Shown here piece by piece: positions 16,466-24,206 of a stretch of DNA of 24,206 nt. Location: assembly GCA_035760645.1 (NCBI GenBank), contig DASTSO010000112.1, positions 1-24,206 on the forward strand, given 5' to 3'. The position numbers and the translations under genes were made by a program. This stretch comes from DASSTY01 sp035760645 (lineage in GTDB: Bacteria; Gemmatimonadota; Gemmatimonadetes; Gemmatimonadales; GWC2-71-9). The stretch's first letter is position 1. Each line of letters opens with the position of its first letter. The notes beneath the pieces were generated by a model, which was not told where the DNA came from, made no database searches, and saw nothing but the letters and a program-made list of their open reading frames with translations.

Positions 16466-18937
16466 GTGCTGCTTCGCATCGCTCGCGCGCCGGCCACGCT
16501 GGCCGGTTTTGCCGTTTTCGCTGCGCTCGCCGGTCTCCCGGCGATCGCGCCCGCTTCGCTGCACGCCCAGGGCGCCGGCAAGAGCGCCGGCCCGGGCGCG
16601 AGTTCCGCCGTCGCCCAGGTGCAGGTGACGCCGGACCAGCTCACCCTCGCCCCCGGGCAGCGCCAGGCGCTCGCGGCCGCCGCCTACGACGGACAGGGCA
16701 ACGTCATCGCCAACGCGCGCTTCGTCTTCCGCAGCACCGACCCCGCGGTCGTGCAGGTGGACCGCAGCGGCCGGGTCGTCGCCCTGCGCCCCGGCAGCGC
16801 GACCGTGGAGGTCCGGCTCCAGAACCGGCAGGCCGCGGCCCGCGTGCGGGTCACCGGCCCGGCCCGGCCCGCCTCGACCGCCCGCGCCTCGAGCGGCGCG
16901 AAGGTGCCGCCGCGCGCAGAGGCCGCCGGGACGGCGGCCCCGCCTCCAGCCGACTCGAGCGCGCCCGCGCCGCGGGCGCCGGGCGCGTCCGGCGCGCCGG
17001 ACGCGCCGAGCGGCATCGTCCTCACGCTCGATCCCCCGTCGGCCTACCTGCTGCCGAGCGAGCCGCTGCGGCTCGCGCCGCGCACGCTGAAGGAGGACGG
17101 CACGCCGGCCGAGCCGGTGCGGGTGACCTGGAAGTCGCTCCGGCCCGAGATCGCGACGGTGGACGCCGAGGGGCTGGTGGTCGGCGTCGCGCCGGGCCAG
17201 GCGATCATCAAGGCCGACGGCCCCGGGGCGCTCGCCGCCACCGCGGCGGTCGACGTCGCCGTGGCGGAGTTCGCGCTCGCGCCCGCGCGGCTCGCGCTGA
17301 GCCCGGGCGCGAGCGACACGGTGCGCGCCGTCGTGCCGGCCCAGGGCGGGCGGGCGCTGCGCGGCGGCGTCGTCTGGCGCTCGAGCGACACGACGGTGGT
17401 GCGCGTCGGTCCCACGGGGATCGTCACCGCGCTCGCGCCGGGCCGGGCGGAGATCGTCGCCAGCGGCTTCTTCCAGGAGCGGCGCGTGCCGGTGGCGGTG
17501 CACCAGCTCCCGGTCGCGCTGGTCGTCTCCCCGCGGCTCGGCGCGCCGCTCGTGCTGCCGCGCCACGCCACGCTCCCCGTGGCGGCCCGCGCCGTGGCGG
17601 CCGATTCGAGCACCGTGGCCGAGGCGGGGATCACGTGGAGCGTCGCTGACAGCGCGATCGCCGCGTACGACACCGTGGCGCACGCGCTCGTCGCGAAGGC
17701 GGAAGGCACGACGACGCTCAGCGCGACGCTCCCGGGCTTCGACCCCGCGACCTGGACGGTGCGCGTCATCCCGGGCCACATCGCGCTCGACCACGCCCGC
17801 CTCGCCGTCGGCCTCGGCGAGCGCGCCACGCTGGGCGCGCGCGTGCTCGACGACTCCAACCGGGTCGTCGGGGCGGTGAGCACGGCGCGCTGGACCAGCA
17901 GCCGCCCCGAGATCGCCGCGGTGGACGCCGACGGCGTGGTGGTCGGCACCGGCCTCGGCCGCACCACGATCACCGCCACGAGCGCCTGGGGCCAGACCGC
18001 CGCGGCCGACGTCTTCGGCGTCGGCGAGCTGCTCGTCGCCTCCGACCGCAGCGGCTCGTGGACCATCTACGCGCTCCGCACCGCCACGCCCGACGTCCTC
18101 ACGCCGATCTACTTCGACGGCGACAGCGCCACCGTGGCGCAGGCCGTCCCCGCGCCCGACCGCACGCGCGTCGCGTTCAGCAGCAACCGAGCCGCAGGCG
18201 AGGTCGCCGGCGGCAACAAGGGCGGCGGCTTCGGCATCTGGGTCATGGACGCCGACGGCCGCAACGCGCGCCGGGTCAGCCCGCCTGCGCCGGCCGGCAC
18301 GGGCGCCGCCGACGGCGAGCCCGCGTGGACGCCCGACGGCCAGCGCCTCGTCTTCAGCTCGACGCGCGACGGCGCGGGGCAGATCTACTCGATGCGCCTC
18401 GACGGGAGCGACCTGCGCCAGCTCACCGCCTCGAAGGGCGCCAACGTGAGCCCCGCCGTGTCGCCCGACGGGCACACGATCGCCTTCGTCTCGACGCGCG
18501 AGGGCACCGCCGACGTCTGGCTGATGAACGCCGACGGCAGCAATCCGCGCCGTCTCGCCGCCACGCGCGAGCGCGAGGAGCAGCCGCGCTGGTTCCCCGA
18601 CGGCCAGCTCGGCTGGCTCGTGCAGCGGGGCGAGCGCGGCGGCACGCTGCTCGTGCGCCACGCGCTCGCCCCGGCGGCCGCCGGGGCCGCCGGGGCCGGC
18701 GGGGCCGCCGGCGGGGCCGCCGCCGCGCCCGCGCCGCTCGTGACGAGCGCGGACCCGATCCTCTCGTGGGCCGTCTCGCGCGACGGACGCCGGCTCGCCT
18801 ACGTGACGGGCCGGGTGACCGACCGCGCGAGCGGGCGCACCGAGTATCGTTTCCTGCTGCAGGACGCCGAGCCGGGCGCGCCGCCCGTCGCGGTGCCGCT
18901 GCGGCCCGGCGAGCAGGCCGTCTCGCCCAGCTTCTGA
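16466..18937 (+). CDS. Secreted protein with five BIG2-like Ig domains and a TolB-type beta-propeller
   Basis: 823 residues from GTG 16466 (AGGA six bases before); an in-frame GTG at 16451 is the alternative. A signal peptide spans residues 1-34 (cleavage near SLHA-QG). Five BIG2-like repeats follow at about 50-130, 181-268, 270-350, 351-435 and 436-517, each with the VxVDxxGxVxAxxxGxAxI pattern (for example VVQVDRSGRVVALRPGSATV, IATVDAEGLVVGVAPGQAII, IAAVDADGVVVGTGLGRTTI). Residues about 518-823 carry PD40/TolB blades: IWVMDADGRNARRV, GEPAWTPDGQRLVFSSTRDG, IYSMRLDGSDLRQLT, SPAVSPDGHTIAFVSTREG, VWLMNADGSNPRRL. A Gly/Ala-only insert lies at about 735-755. Such proteins are surface or periplasmic and probably bind other proteins or polymers. 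No enzyme site is seen. Confidence 0.87.
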   Translation: MLLRIARAPATLAGFAVFAALAGLPAIAPASLHAQGAGKSAGPGASSAVAQVQVTPDQLTLAPGQRQALAAAAYDGQGNVIANARFVFRSTDPAVVQVDRSGRVVALRPGSATVEVRLQNRQAAARVRVTGPARPASTARASSGAKVPPRAEAAGTAAPPPADSSAPAPRAPGASGAPDAPSGIVLTLDPPSAYLLPSEPLRLAPRTLKEDGTPAEPVRVTWKSLRPEIATVDAEGLVVGVAPGQAIIKADGPGALAATAAVDVAVAEFALAPARLALSPGASDTVRAVVPAQGGRALRGGVVWRSSDTTVVRVGPTGIVTALAPGRAEIVASGFFQERRVPVAVHQLPVALVVSPRLGAPLVLPRHATLPVAARAVAADSSTVAEAGITWSVADSAIAAYDTVAHALVAKAEGTTTLSATLPGFDPATWTVRVIPGHIALDHARLAVGLGERATLGARVLDDSNRVVGAVSTARWTSSRPEIAAVDADGVVVGTGLGRTTITATSAWGQTAAADVFGVGELLVASDRSGSWTIYALRTATPDVLTPIYFDGDSATVAQAVPAPDRTRVAFSSNRAAGEVAGGNKGGGFGIWVMDADGRNARRVSPPAPAGTGAADGEPAWTPDGQRLVFSSTRDGAGQIYSMRLDGSDLRQLTASKGANVSPAVSPDGHTIAFVSTREGTADVWLMNADGSNPRRLAATREREEQPRWFPDGQLGWLVQRGERGGTLLVRHALAPAAAGAAGAGGAAGGAAAAPAPLVTSADPILSWAVSRDGRRLAYVTGRVTDRASGRTEYRFLLQDAEPGAPPVAVPLRPGEQAVSPSF

Positions 18938-18951
18938 CGAGCGCGACCCCG

Positions 18952-19986
18952 ATGCGCGCGCTCGTCCTGACCGGTACCGGCGGGCTCGACCGGCTCACCG
19001 TCGCCGACGTCCCCGTACCGGAGCTCCGGGCGCCCGACGACGTGCGCGTGCGCGTGCGCGCCGCGGCGCTCAACCGGCTCGACCTCTTCGTCGCCCAGGG
19101 GCTGCCGAACTTCCGCTGCCCCTTTCCGCACGTCGTCGGCTCCGACGGCGCCGGGGTGGTCGAGGCGGTGGGCCCGGCGGTCGCGGACCTCGCGCCCGGC
19201 GACCGCGTGATGCTCAATCCCGGCGTCGCGTGCCTCGCGTGCGAGGCGTGCCGCGCCGGCGAGCACCCGCTCTGCGAGCGCTTCCAGATCCTGGGCGAGC
19301 ACCGCGCCGGCACCGCGGCGGAGTACGTCGTGGTCCCCGCGCGCAACGTCGCGCGCGTCCCCGCGCACATGCCCTGGGAGCGCGCCGCCGCCTTCTCGCT
19401 CGCCACGCTCACGGCGTGGCGCATGCTCACGACCCGCGCGCGCCTCGCCGCGCCGGAGACGGTGCTCATCTGGGGCATCGGCGGCGGCGTCGCGCAGGCG
19501 GCGCTCGCCATCGCGAAGCTCCTGGGCGCCACGGCGATCGTGACGAGCTCGAGCGACGCCAAGCTCGCCCCGGCCCGCGCGGCGGGCGCCGACCACACGA
19601 TCAATCACGCCACCGCGGACGTCGCCGCCGAGGTGCGGCGGCTCACCGGCGGTCGCGGCGCGCACGTCGTCGTCGACTCGGTGGGCGAGCGGACCTGGCC
19701 GACGAGTCTCCGGTGCCTGCGGCGCGCCGGCCGGCTCGTCACCTGCGGCGGCACGACGGGGCCGATGGTCGGACTCGACGTGCGCAAGCTCTTCTGGCAC
19801 CAGTGGTCCATCCTCGGCTCGACGATGGGCTCGTACGCGGAGTACGGCGAGATCACGACGCTCGCCGGGCGGGGGCTTCTGTGGCCCACGGTGGACACCG
19901 TGGTGCCGCTGGCGGAGGGAGTGGAGGCGTTCCGGCGACTGGCGTCGGGCGCCCAGCACGGCAAACTCGTGATCGAGGTGGCGTAA
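18952..19986 (+). CDS. Medium-chain zinc-type alcohol dehydrogenase/quinone reductase family protein
   Basis: 344 residues from ATG 18952, 14 bases after the BIG2/TolB stop. The N-terminal GroES-like domain has AAALNRLDLFVAQG and FPHVVGSDGAGVVEAVG. The structural zinc lobe is complete (Cys94, Cys97, Cys100, Cys108). The catalytic zinc ligands of true alcohol dehydrogenases are not kept: the usual Cys region reads NRLDL and GHE reads GSD. A zinc-independent NAD(P)H-dependent reduction of enones or quinones is therefore more likely. The Rossmann nucleotide site is VLIWGIGGGVAQAALAIAKLLGA, then TSSSDAKLAPARAAGADHTINH and GAHVVVDSVGE. The cofactor specificity (Ser-Ser-Ser-Asp after the second strand) is not decisive. 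The gene stops one codon before the next gene. Confidence 0.9.
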   Translation: MRALVLTGTGGLDRLTVADVPVPELRAPDDVRVRVRAAALNRLDLFVAQGLPNFRCPFPHVVGSDGAGVVEAVGPAVADLAPGDRVMLNPGVACLACEACRAGEHPLCERFQILGEHRAGTAAEYVVVPARNVARVPAHMPWERAAAFSLATLTAWRMLTTRARLAAPETVLIWGIGGGVAQAALAIAKLLGATAIVTSSSDAKLAPARAAGADHTINHATADVAAEVRRLTGGRGAHVVVDSVGERTWPTSLRCLRRAGRLVTCGGTTGPMVGLDVRKLFWHQWSILGSTMGSYAEYGEITTLAGRGLLWPTVDTVVPLAEGVEAFRRLASGAQHGKLVIEVA

Positions 19987-20712
19987 ATGGACGAGTTCTG
20001 GAATCGGCTCGTGATCGGGGCGGAGCAGGTGGGCGGCGTCCTGCCCGCGCTCATCGCCGCGGTCCTCATCCTGCTGACCGGCTACTTCCTCGCGCGGCAG
20101 ATCCAGAAGTGGGTGGACGACGCGCTCAAGCGGCTCGACTTCAACCGCGTCGCCAAGGCCGGCCACCTCGACGAGGTGGTGCAGCGCACCGGGAGCCGCC
20201 TCGACCCCGTGCGCGCCACGGCGAAGCTCGTCTTCTGGCTCGTCATGCTCGTCGTGGTGCTGCTCGCCAGCACCGCGCTGGGGCTCGAGAGCGTGAGCGA
20301 GATGTTCGGCCAGATGCTCGCCTTCATCCCGACGCTCATCGCCGCGATCGTCATCGTCATCCTCGGCATCATCGTCGGCGAGTTCGTGCGCGGGCTCATC
20401 CTCGCCTCCGCCGGCACGGTGAGCGGCGTGCCCACCGTGGCGAAGATGGCCAAGGGCGCGGTGGTCGTGATCGCGATCTTCATGGCGCTGCAGCAGGTCG
20501 GCGTCGCCGAGGAGATCGTCACCGCCACCTTCACCCTCACCCTCGGCGCCGTCGCCCTGGCCGCCGCCCTCGCCTTCGGGCTGGGCAACCGCGAGCTCGC
20601 CGGCGAGATCACCCGCCGCTGGTACGAGGAAGGCCGCGAGCGCGCCCGCCGCAACGGCGATTTCACCGGCGAGCAGCCGGTGGCGGAGGAGGAGCCGCCG
20701 ATTCTCGACTGA
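19987..20712 (+). CDS. Mechanosensitive-channel-family TM-helix protein
   Basis: 241 residues; the ATG at 19987 directly follows the TAA of the dehydrogenase (TAAATG), so translation is probably coupled. Predicted membrane segments lie at about 15-35, 78-98, 112-140, 150-170 and 172-196. The pattern LIAAVLILLTGYFLARQIQKWVDDALKRLDFNRVAKAGHLDEV, then the second repeat FIPTLIAAIVIVILGIIVGEFVRGLILA, is the conserved TM-helix repeat (PF05552 type) of small MscS relatives. FTLTLGAVALAAALAFGLGNRELAGEI is the MscS-like pore helix and following loop. The soluble C-terminal beta domain of MscS is missing, since the protein ends about 45 residues after that helix in an acidic tail. Gating and ion flow are known for MscS and only inferred here. 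Confidence 0.85.
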   Translation: MDEFWNRLVIGAEQVGGVLPALIAAVLILLTGYFLARQIQKWVDDALKRLDFNRVAKAGHLDEVVQRTGSRLDPVRATAKLVFWLVMLVVVLLASTALGLESVSEMFGQMLAFIPTLIAAIVIVILGIIVGEFVRGLILASAGTVSGVPTVAKMAKGAVVVIAIFMALQQVGVAEEIVTATFTLTLGAVALAAALAFGLGNRELAGEITRRWYEEGRERARRNGDFTGEQPVAEEEPPILD

Positions 20713-20783
20713 GGGCGGGACGGCGGGAGATCCCGAGTGTCCTCGGAGCTCACCGCCCCCCGGACCCTCCCGCCGTTCCGCCC
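20713..20783. terminator. Long hairpin at convergent junction, built of octamer repeats
   Basis: GGGCGGGACGGCGGGAG (20713-20729) pairs with CTCCCGCCGTTCCGCCC (20767-20783) over 17 positions. The only imperfect pair is a G.U in the rightward RNA. The left arm begins right after the channel-gene stop, and the right arm lies inside the 3' end of the leftward lipoprotein gene. It probably halts or protects the ends of one or both transcripts. No T tract is present. The units GGGCGGGA/CGGCGGGA match the octamers at 7011 and 8070. Confidence 0.55.
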
Positions 20784-21877
20784 AGCTCCGGCACCCTCGC
20801 CCGCATCACCCGCGCCCCCGCCGGCGTGTTCTCCGTGACGAGCGCCTCGCCGTCGGCCGCGACGGCGAGGATGCGGCGCTTGCCCGGCACGTGCAGCTCG
20901 GCGACGAGCCGGCCCTGGCGGTCGACGAGCTGATAGCGCTGGGTCGTGTCGCTCACGGCCCGGCTCTTCTCGAGCCAGACGCGGCCGTCGCCGCCGGTGA
21001 AGGCGCGCACGAACGGCGGCTTGATGGCGCTGTAGGCGAGCTCCTCGGCGCGCTGCCGCAGCTCGGGCGGGAACTCGCGCTTGAACAGCTCGCGGTCCAC
21101 CCGGGTCACCTCGAGCACGCGGTCGGGCAGCGCCTCGCCCTTCGTGACGCGCTTGCCGTCGGGGCTCACCCAGTCCACCCGGTTCTGATAGACCCGCGCG
21201 ATCCAGAGGGTGCCGTCCTGCAGCACGCCCCAGCGGTCCTGCCCGCTGAAGACCCGCCGCTCGAAGTGCTTCCCCTCGTTCGTCTGCACCTCCGCCACGT
21301 CGAGCGGCGCGAGCCGGGCGATCGTGTCGGCGCGCGTGAGCGCGGGGTCGAGCCGCAGCACGGCGGCGGAGTCCCGGGCGCCGCTCCCGCTGGGGCTCGG
21401 CGCCGGGTAGAGCTCGGCGTAGAACTGCCCGGCGGCGTCGCGCGCCTGCGGGAGCGCGCCGCGCGCGGCGTCGGGCGCGGGCCAGCTCCGCAGCAGCCGC
21501 CCCGCCGGTCCCCACGCGGTGAGCCGCCGCTTCCCCCAGTCGGCCACGAAGAGCGTGTCCTGCTTCGCGAAGACGCCCGACGGGTTGCCGAGCTCGGCCG
21601 CCGAGCCGACGGGCGTGATGGCGGGGGCGCCGAAGTCCACCACCGCCACCACGCGGTCGGCGGGCGAGACGACGGCGTAGCGCGAGCCGCCGAGCCAGGC
21701 GCCGTCGGTGATCTCGTACCAGGTGGTCGGCAGGCTGTCGCCGAGGGGGCCGAGCGCCACCGTGGGCGCCTCGGCCCGCCGCTCGCCGCAGCCGGCCAGC
21801 GCCCCCGCGGCGAAGGCGAGCGCCACGGCCGCCCGGGCCGCGCGCGAGGAGAGGATGTCGGTCATGGAAACGAACAT
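20750..21877 (-). CDS. Beta-propeller lipoprotein, function unknown
   Basis: 375 residues from ATG 21877 (an in-frame ATG at 21865 is equally plausible and gives 371). The signal peptide ends in lipobox LAGC (Cys30). The mature part has repeated four-strand blades with six-bladed propeller (NHL/6-bladed) character: WLGGSRYAVVSPADRVVAVVDF, GVFAKQDTLFVADWGKRRLTAWGPAGRLLRSW, WGVLQDGTLWIARVYQNRVDWVSPDGK, RVWLEKSRAVSDTTQRYQLVDRQGRLVAELHVP, ILAVAADGEALVTENT. This is the fold of 6-bladed propeller lipoproteins common in Gemmatimonadota and Bacteroidota. No catalytic residues are evident. The last few residues (GGTAGGSGGR) are encoded by DNA that also forms the right arm of the convergent hairpin. 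It follows the DUF5916 gene on the same strand after 59 bases. Confidence 0.75.
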   Translation of the reverse strand: MFVSMTDILSSRAARAAVALAFAAGALAGCGERRAEAPTVALGPLGDSLPTTWYEITDGAWLGGSRYAVVSPADRVVAVVDFGAPAITPVGSAAELGNPSGVFAKQDTLFVADWGKRRLTAWGPAGRLLRSWPAPDAARGALPQARDAAGQFYAELYPAPSPSGSGARDSAAVLRLDPALTRADTIARLAPLDVAEVQTNEGKHFERRVFSGQDRWGVLQDGTLWIARVYQNRVDWVSPDGKRVTKGEALPDRVLEVTRVDRELFKREFPPELRQRAEELAYSAIKPPFVRAFTGGDGRVWLEKSRAVSDTTQRYQLVDRQGRLVAELHVPGKRRILAVAADGEALVTENTPAGARVMRARVPELGGTAGGSGGR

Positions 21878-21878
21878 A

Positions 21879-21919
21879 GCCCCGCCGCGGGGGCGGGGCC
21901 ATGCCGTGCGCGGCGGGGC
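21879..21919 (-). terminator. GC-rich hairpin between DUF5916 and propeller lipoprotein genes
   Basis: GCCCCGCCGCG (21879-21889) and CGCGGCGGGGC (21909-21919) are perfect 11-base arms with a 19-base loop in the gap downstream of the DUF5916 stop. It could end or attenuate the upstream transcript. No T tract follows, and its right arm in the leftward message lies directly before the lipoprotein start. Confidence 0.4.
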
Positions 21920-21936
21920 CGGGACCGGCTAGCGGC

Positions 21937-24204
21937 TCAGGGATTCCACCAGTAGCTGAACTTCACGAGGAAGATGTTGTTCGCCTTGCCCTGGAAGATC
22001 TGCCCCACCGAGTGGCCCATGCGGAAGTCGCCCACGTCCTCCTGCACCGAGCGGTCCTGGGTCCAGACGAGGTACATCGTCGAGCCCGGCAGGTACTCCC
22101 AGCGCAGCACCGCGTTGCCGCGCAGCGAGGCGAAGGTGAAATCGTTCGCCGTCACCGTCGCGCCGTCGGGGCCGACGCCGCCGTCGGGGGTGAAGGCGTA
22201 CGAGCGCGGCTCGGCGAGCGCCTTGAGGCTGCCGTACTTCACGCTCGAGACGAACGGCTGCGCGTAGAGCTCGAGGCTCAGCTTCGGCGAGAAGATGGCG
22301 TTGACCCGGAGCGACGACGAGAGCGTCGTCTGGTCGAGGTCGGCGAAGAGGTAGCGCGTGCCGAAGGTGGCCGTCGCGGCCGGGTCGGCGAGCGCGCCGA
22401 CGTACTGCGCCGCGGTGCGGTTCTTCGTCAGCTCGGGGCTCACCCGGAGCGAGAGCCGGTCCATCGGCTTCCACTCGACGTAGGTGCTCACGTCCCACGC
22501 GTCGGTCGAGCCGCGGCTGAACTTGTCCACCGAGCCGCTCATGCCGACGACCACGGGATGGCGGTCGTCCGAGTCCCAGCCGCCGAAGAGCTCGAAGCCC
22601 TTCGGGTTGACCATGAGCGGGCCGCCGCGCGTGCGCCGGTCGGTGAGGCGGTCGGGGAAGTACGCGCCGCCGAGCCGCACCGAGTAGAAATTGCGCAGCT
22701 GCATGCTGGCGTTCGTCCAGTAGGTCGCGTGGATCTGGTCGCCGCCGAAGTTCCAGTTGCGCGCGTGCGCGGCGTTCCACGTGAGCGAGCGGTACCAGCT
22801 CGTCGGCGTGCGCCAGCGGTAGCCGATCACCTGGTGCACGTTGATGACGTCGCTCGTCCACTGGAAGCCGACGTCGTTGACGTCGAAGCCCGGCGTGAGG
22901 AAGGCGACGGCGGTGTTCGAGTAGAAGCGGCCCTTCTGCTTGTTGAGCGTGACGCGGCCGCCCAGCCCCGAGAGGCTCGTGGCGGCGGGGTCGAGCGTGA
23001 CCTGGTCGGCGTCGGGGCGCTGGAAGTAGTGGATCGGATCGCGCTGGAGCGCGGTGATCGCCGCGGCGCTGCCGCCGACGCGGCTGGCCCCGAGCCAGCC
23101 GGTGAGCGCCCACGTCCGGTCGCGGCCCAGCATCGTCCAGCCGTCGATGCCGACGGCGACGGCGTCGCGCGAGAGCGCGTCGCGCGCGAGGTCGCTGCCC
23201 GGGTCGCGCAGCATCCCCGTGGCCATGAAGCCCAGCCCCTGCCGCCCCTCGCCGAACTCCTTCAGCATGCGCGTCACGTTGTAGTACGTGAACGGCTCCA
23301 CCTCCGCCGAGGCGCGCGCGCCGCCGACGTCGATCGTCGCCGTCTCGCGCTTCGTCAGCGCGCTCAGCGTGCCGACGCTCCAGTCGCCCACCTTGCCGGA
23401 GAGCTTCGCCGCGCCCAGGATGTGCGTCCCCTGCGGCCGGTCCAGGAAGCCGCCGTCCGGCACGTCGGGCGAGAGCTGCGGGTTGCGCCCGATGCGGCGG
23501 CTGTAGAAGAGGTCGGGCGAGGGATTGTTGAAGCCCCAGAAGTTGTTCGCCCCGCCCGAGCCGAACTGGTTGAAGATGTTCGCGCCCTCGATGAAGAAGG
23601 GCCGCTTCTCGTCGAAGTAGGTCTCGCCGTCGGAGAGGTTGACGACCGCCGGGTCCACCTCGACCTGGCCGAAGTCGGGGTTGATGGTCGCGTCGAGGGT
23701 GAGCGCGGAGGTGAGGTTGAGCTTCAGGTCCGCGCCGGTGCGGAAGCCCTGCTCGCGCGTGCGGTTGAACGGGTCGCCGGCGGCGGCGCGCTCGAACTTG
23801 CTCTTGCTCACCACGTAGGGGACGAACTCCATCTGGCGCGGCTGCCGCGCGACGCGGAGTCCCTCGATGGAACCGAAGTAGGCGGGGCCTCCCGACTCGT
23901 TGCGCTTCCAGAAGGCCCACATGTCGGACTCGTTGCGACGCGCGATGCTGCGCCACACCTGGAGCCCCCAGGCCTGGATGGAGTCGCGGCCGAAGCGGAG
24001 CTGCGAGAGCGGGATGCGGAACTCCGCCGTCCAGCCAAGGGAGTCGAGCTGCGTGGCGCCTTCCCACACCGGGTCCCAGCCGGTGTCGCCGTTCATGTTG
24101 TCGCCCTTCTCGCCGTACGGGTTCAGCTCGAACCACGCGCGCGTGTTGCGGTCGCGGAAGGGATCGAGGACGATGGCGATCTTGTCGGAGGCGAAGTTGC
24201 TGTT
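21937..24204 (-). CDS. DUF5916-family outer-membrane beta-barrel protein (C-terminal 755 residues, N-terminus outside window)
   Basis: The reading frame is open from the right edge (first full codon 24204) to TGA at 21937. The edge begins inside a carbohydrate-binding (CBM9-like) domain: ASDKIAIVLDPFRDRNTRAW, then WDPVWEGATQLDSLGWTAEFRIPLSQLRF. The DUF5916 signature follows: DATINPDFGQVEVDPAVVNLSDGETYFDEKRPFFIEG. The rest alternates polar and aromatic strands (RTPTSWYRSLTWNAAHARNW, LRVNAIFSPKLSLELYAQPF, VLRWEYLPGSTMYLVWTQDR), as in an outer-membrane beta-barrel. It closes with FLVKFSYWWNP, whose aromatic end suits a barrel-assembly signal. DUF5916 proteins are common in Gemmatimonadota and Bacteroidota. 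Their substrate is not established, but the fused sugar-binding module suggests polysaccharide handling. The missing N-terminus should hold a signal peptide. Confidence 0.9.
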   Translation of the reverse strand, partial: NSNFASDKIAIVLDPFRDRNTRAWFELNPYGEKGDNMNGDTGWDPVWEGATQLDSLGWTAEFRIPLSQLRFGRDSIQAWGLQVWRSIARRNESDMWAFWKRNESGGPAYFGSIEGLRVARQPRQMEFVPYVVSKSKFERAAAGDPFNRTREQGFRTGADLKLNLTSALTLDATINPDFGQVEVDPAVVNLSDGETYFDEKRPFFIEGANIFNQFGSGGANNFWGFNNPSPDLFYSRRIGRNPQLSPDVPDGGFLDRPQGTHILGAAKLSGKVGDWSVGTLSALTKRETATIDVGGARASAEVEPFTYYNVTRMLKEFGEGRQGLGFMATGMLRDPGSDLARDALSRDAVAVGIDGWTMLGRDRTWALTGWLGASRVGGSAAAITALQRDPIHYFQRPDADQVTLDPAATSLSGLGGRVTLNKQKGRFYSNTAVAFLTPGFDVNDVGFQWTSDVINVHQVIGYRWRTPTSWYRSLTWNAAHARNWNFGGDQIHATYWTNASMQLRNFYSVRLGGAYFPDRLTDRRTRGGPLMVNPKGFELFGGWDSDDRHPVVVGMSGSVDKFSRGSTDAWDVSTYVEWKPMDRLSLRVSPELTKNRTAAQYVGALADPAATATFGTRYLFADLDQTTLSSSLRVNAIFSPKLSLELYAQPFVSSVKYGSLKALAEPRSYAFTPDGGVGPDGATVTANDFTFASLRGNAVLRWEYLPGSTMYLVWTQDRSVQEDVGDFRMGHSVGQIFQGKANNIFLVKFSYWWNP

Positions 24205-24206
24205 CC

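Noticed and set aside
16274..18661. A 795-codon minus-strand frame opposite the BIG2/TolB gene
   Set aside because: The plus strand has regular BIG2 and TolB repeats with a signal peptide. The minus frame shows only Arg/Ala/Gly low complexity.
18952..19986. Classical zinc alcohol dehydrogenase
   Set aside because: The structural zinc Cys set is complete, but the catalytic zinc ligands are replaced, so the call was broadened to the quinone reductase-like group.

Overview
The window is very GC-rich DNA, densely packed with protein genes, with no RNA genes and no phage, integron or insertion-sequence genes. The gene content points to a member of the Gemmatimonadota (inference): a DUF5916 outer-membrane barrel protein, a DUF4382 lipoprotein, a BIG2-repeat/TolB-propeller secreted protein, many lipoproteins with alanine-rich signal peptides, GTG starts, and small conserved proteins of unknown role. 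No marker gene is present to prove the phylum.

Layout. Positions 1-6544 are on the minus strand. In transcription order they hold a large multi-PAS hybrid histidine kinase, a slipin (SPFH protein), a two-helix membrane protein of unknown function that probably shares an operon with the slipin, a small lipoprotein, and the start of a DUF4382 lipoprotein cut by the left edge. Positions 6729-8056 (minus) hold an RNase HI-like protein with altered catalytic residues, followed 5 bases later by a double-zinc-ribbon protein. Positions 8118-10154 (plus) encode a lipoprotein of the nucleotide pyrophosphatase/phosphodiesterase family. Positions 10315-11680 (minus) hold selD, itself read through an in-frame UGA (selenocysteine), and then a 75-residue small protein. 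Divergent from selD is a His-rich NicO/UreH-like nickel/cobalt transporter (11753-12466).

Positions 12614-15468 (minus) form a tight three-gene cluster: a DUF4440/SnoaL-like lipoprotein, an amidohydrolase lipoprotein and an alpha/alpha-toroid (prenyltransferase/squalene-cyclase-like) protein. A histone H1-like Lys/Ala-rich protein (15642-16277, minus) ends at a clear intrinsic terminator and is divergent from the BIG2/TolB protein (16466-18937). That gene is followed closely by a zinc-type medium-chain dehydrogenase and an MscS-type TM-helix protein (TAAATG junction). The right end (minus) holds a beta-propeller lipoprotein and the C-terminal 755 residues of a DUF5916 protein cut by the window edge.

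Intergenic DNA is unusually structured. Heptanucleotide (TAGGGAC-like) and octanucleotide (GGCGGGAn) tandem repeats recur, one of them inside a coding linker. Each of the three convergent gene junctions carries a different large inverted repeat. The most notable coding features are the selenocysteine SelD with a candidate SECIS hairpin directly after the UGA, and the RNase H homologue lacking the usual catalytic Glu. No complete new defence or mobile system is evident. No coding-free stretch exceeds 300 bases; the longest (184-456) shows nothing convincing.
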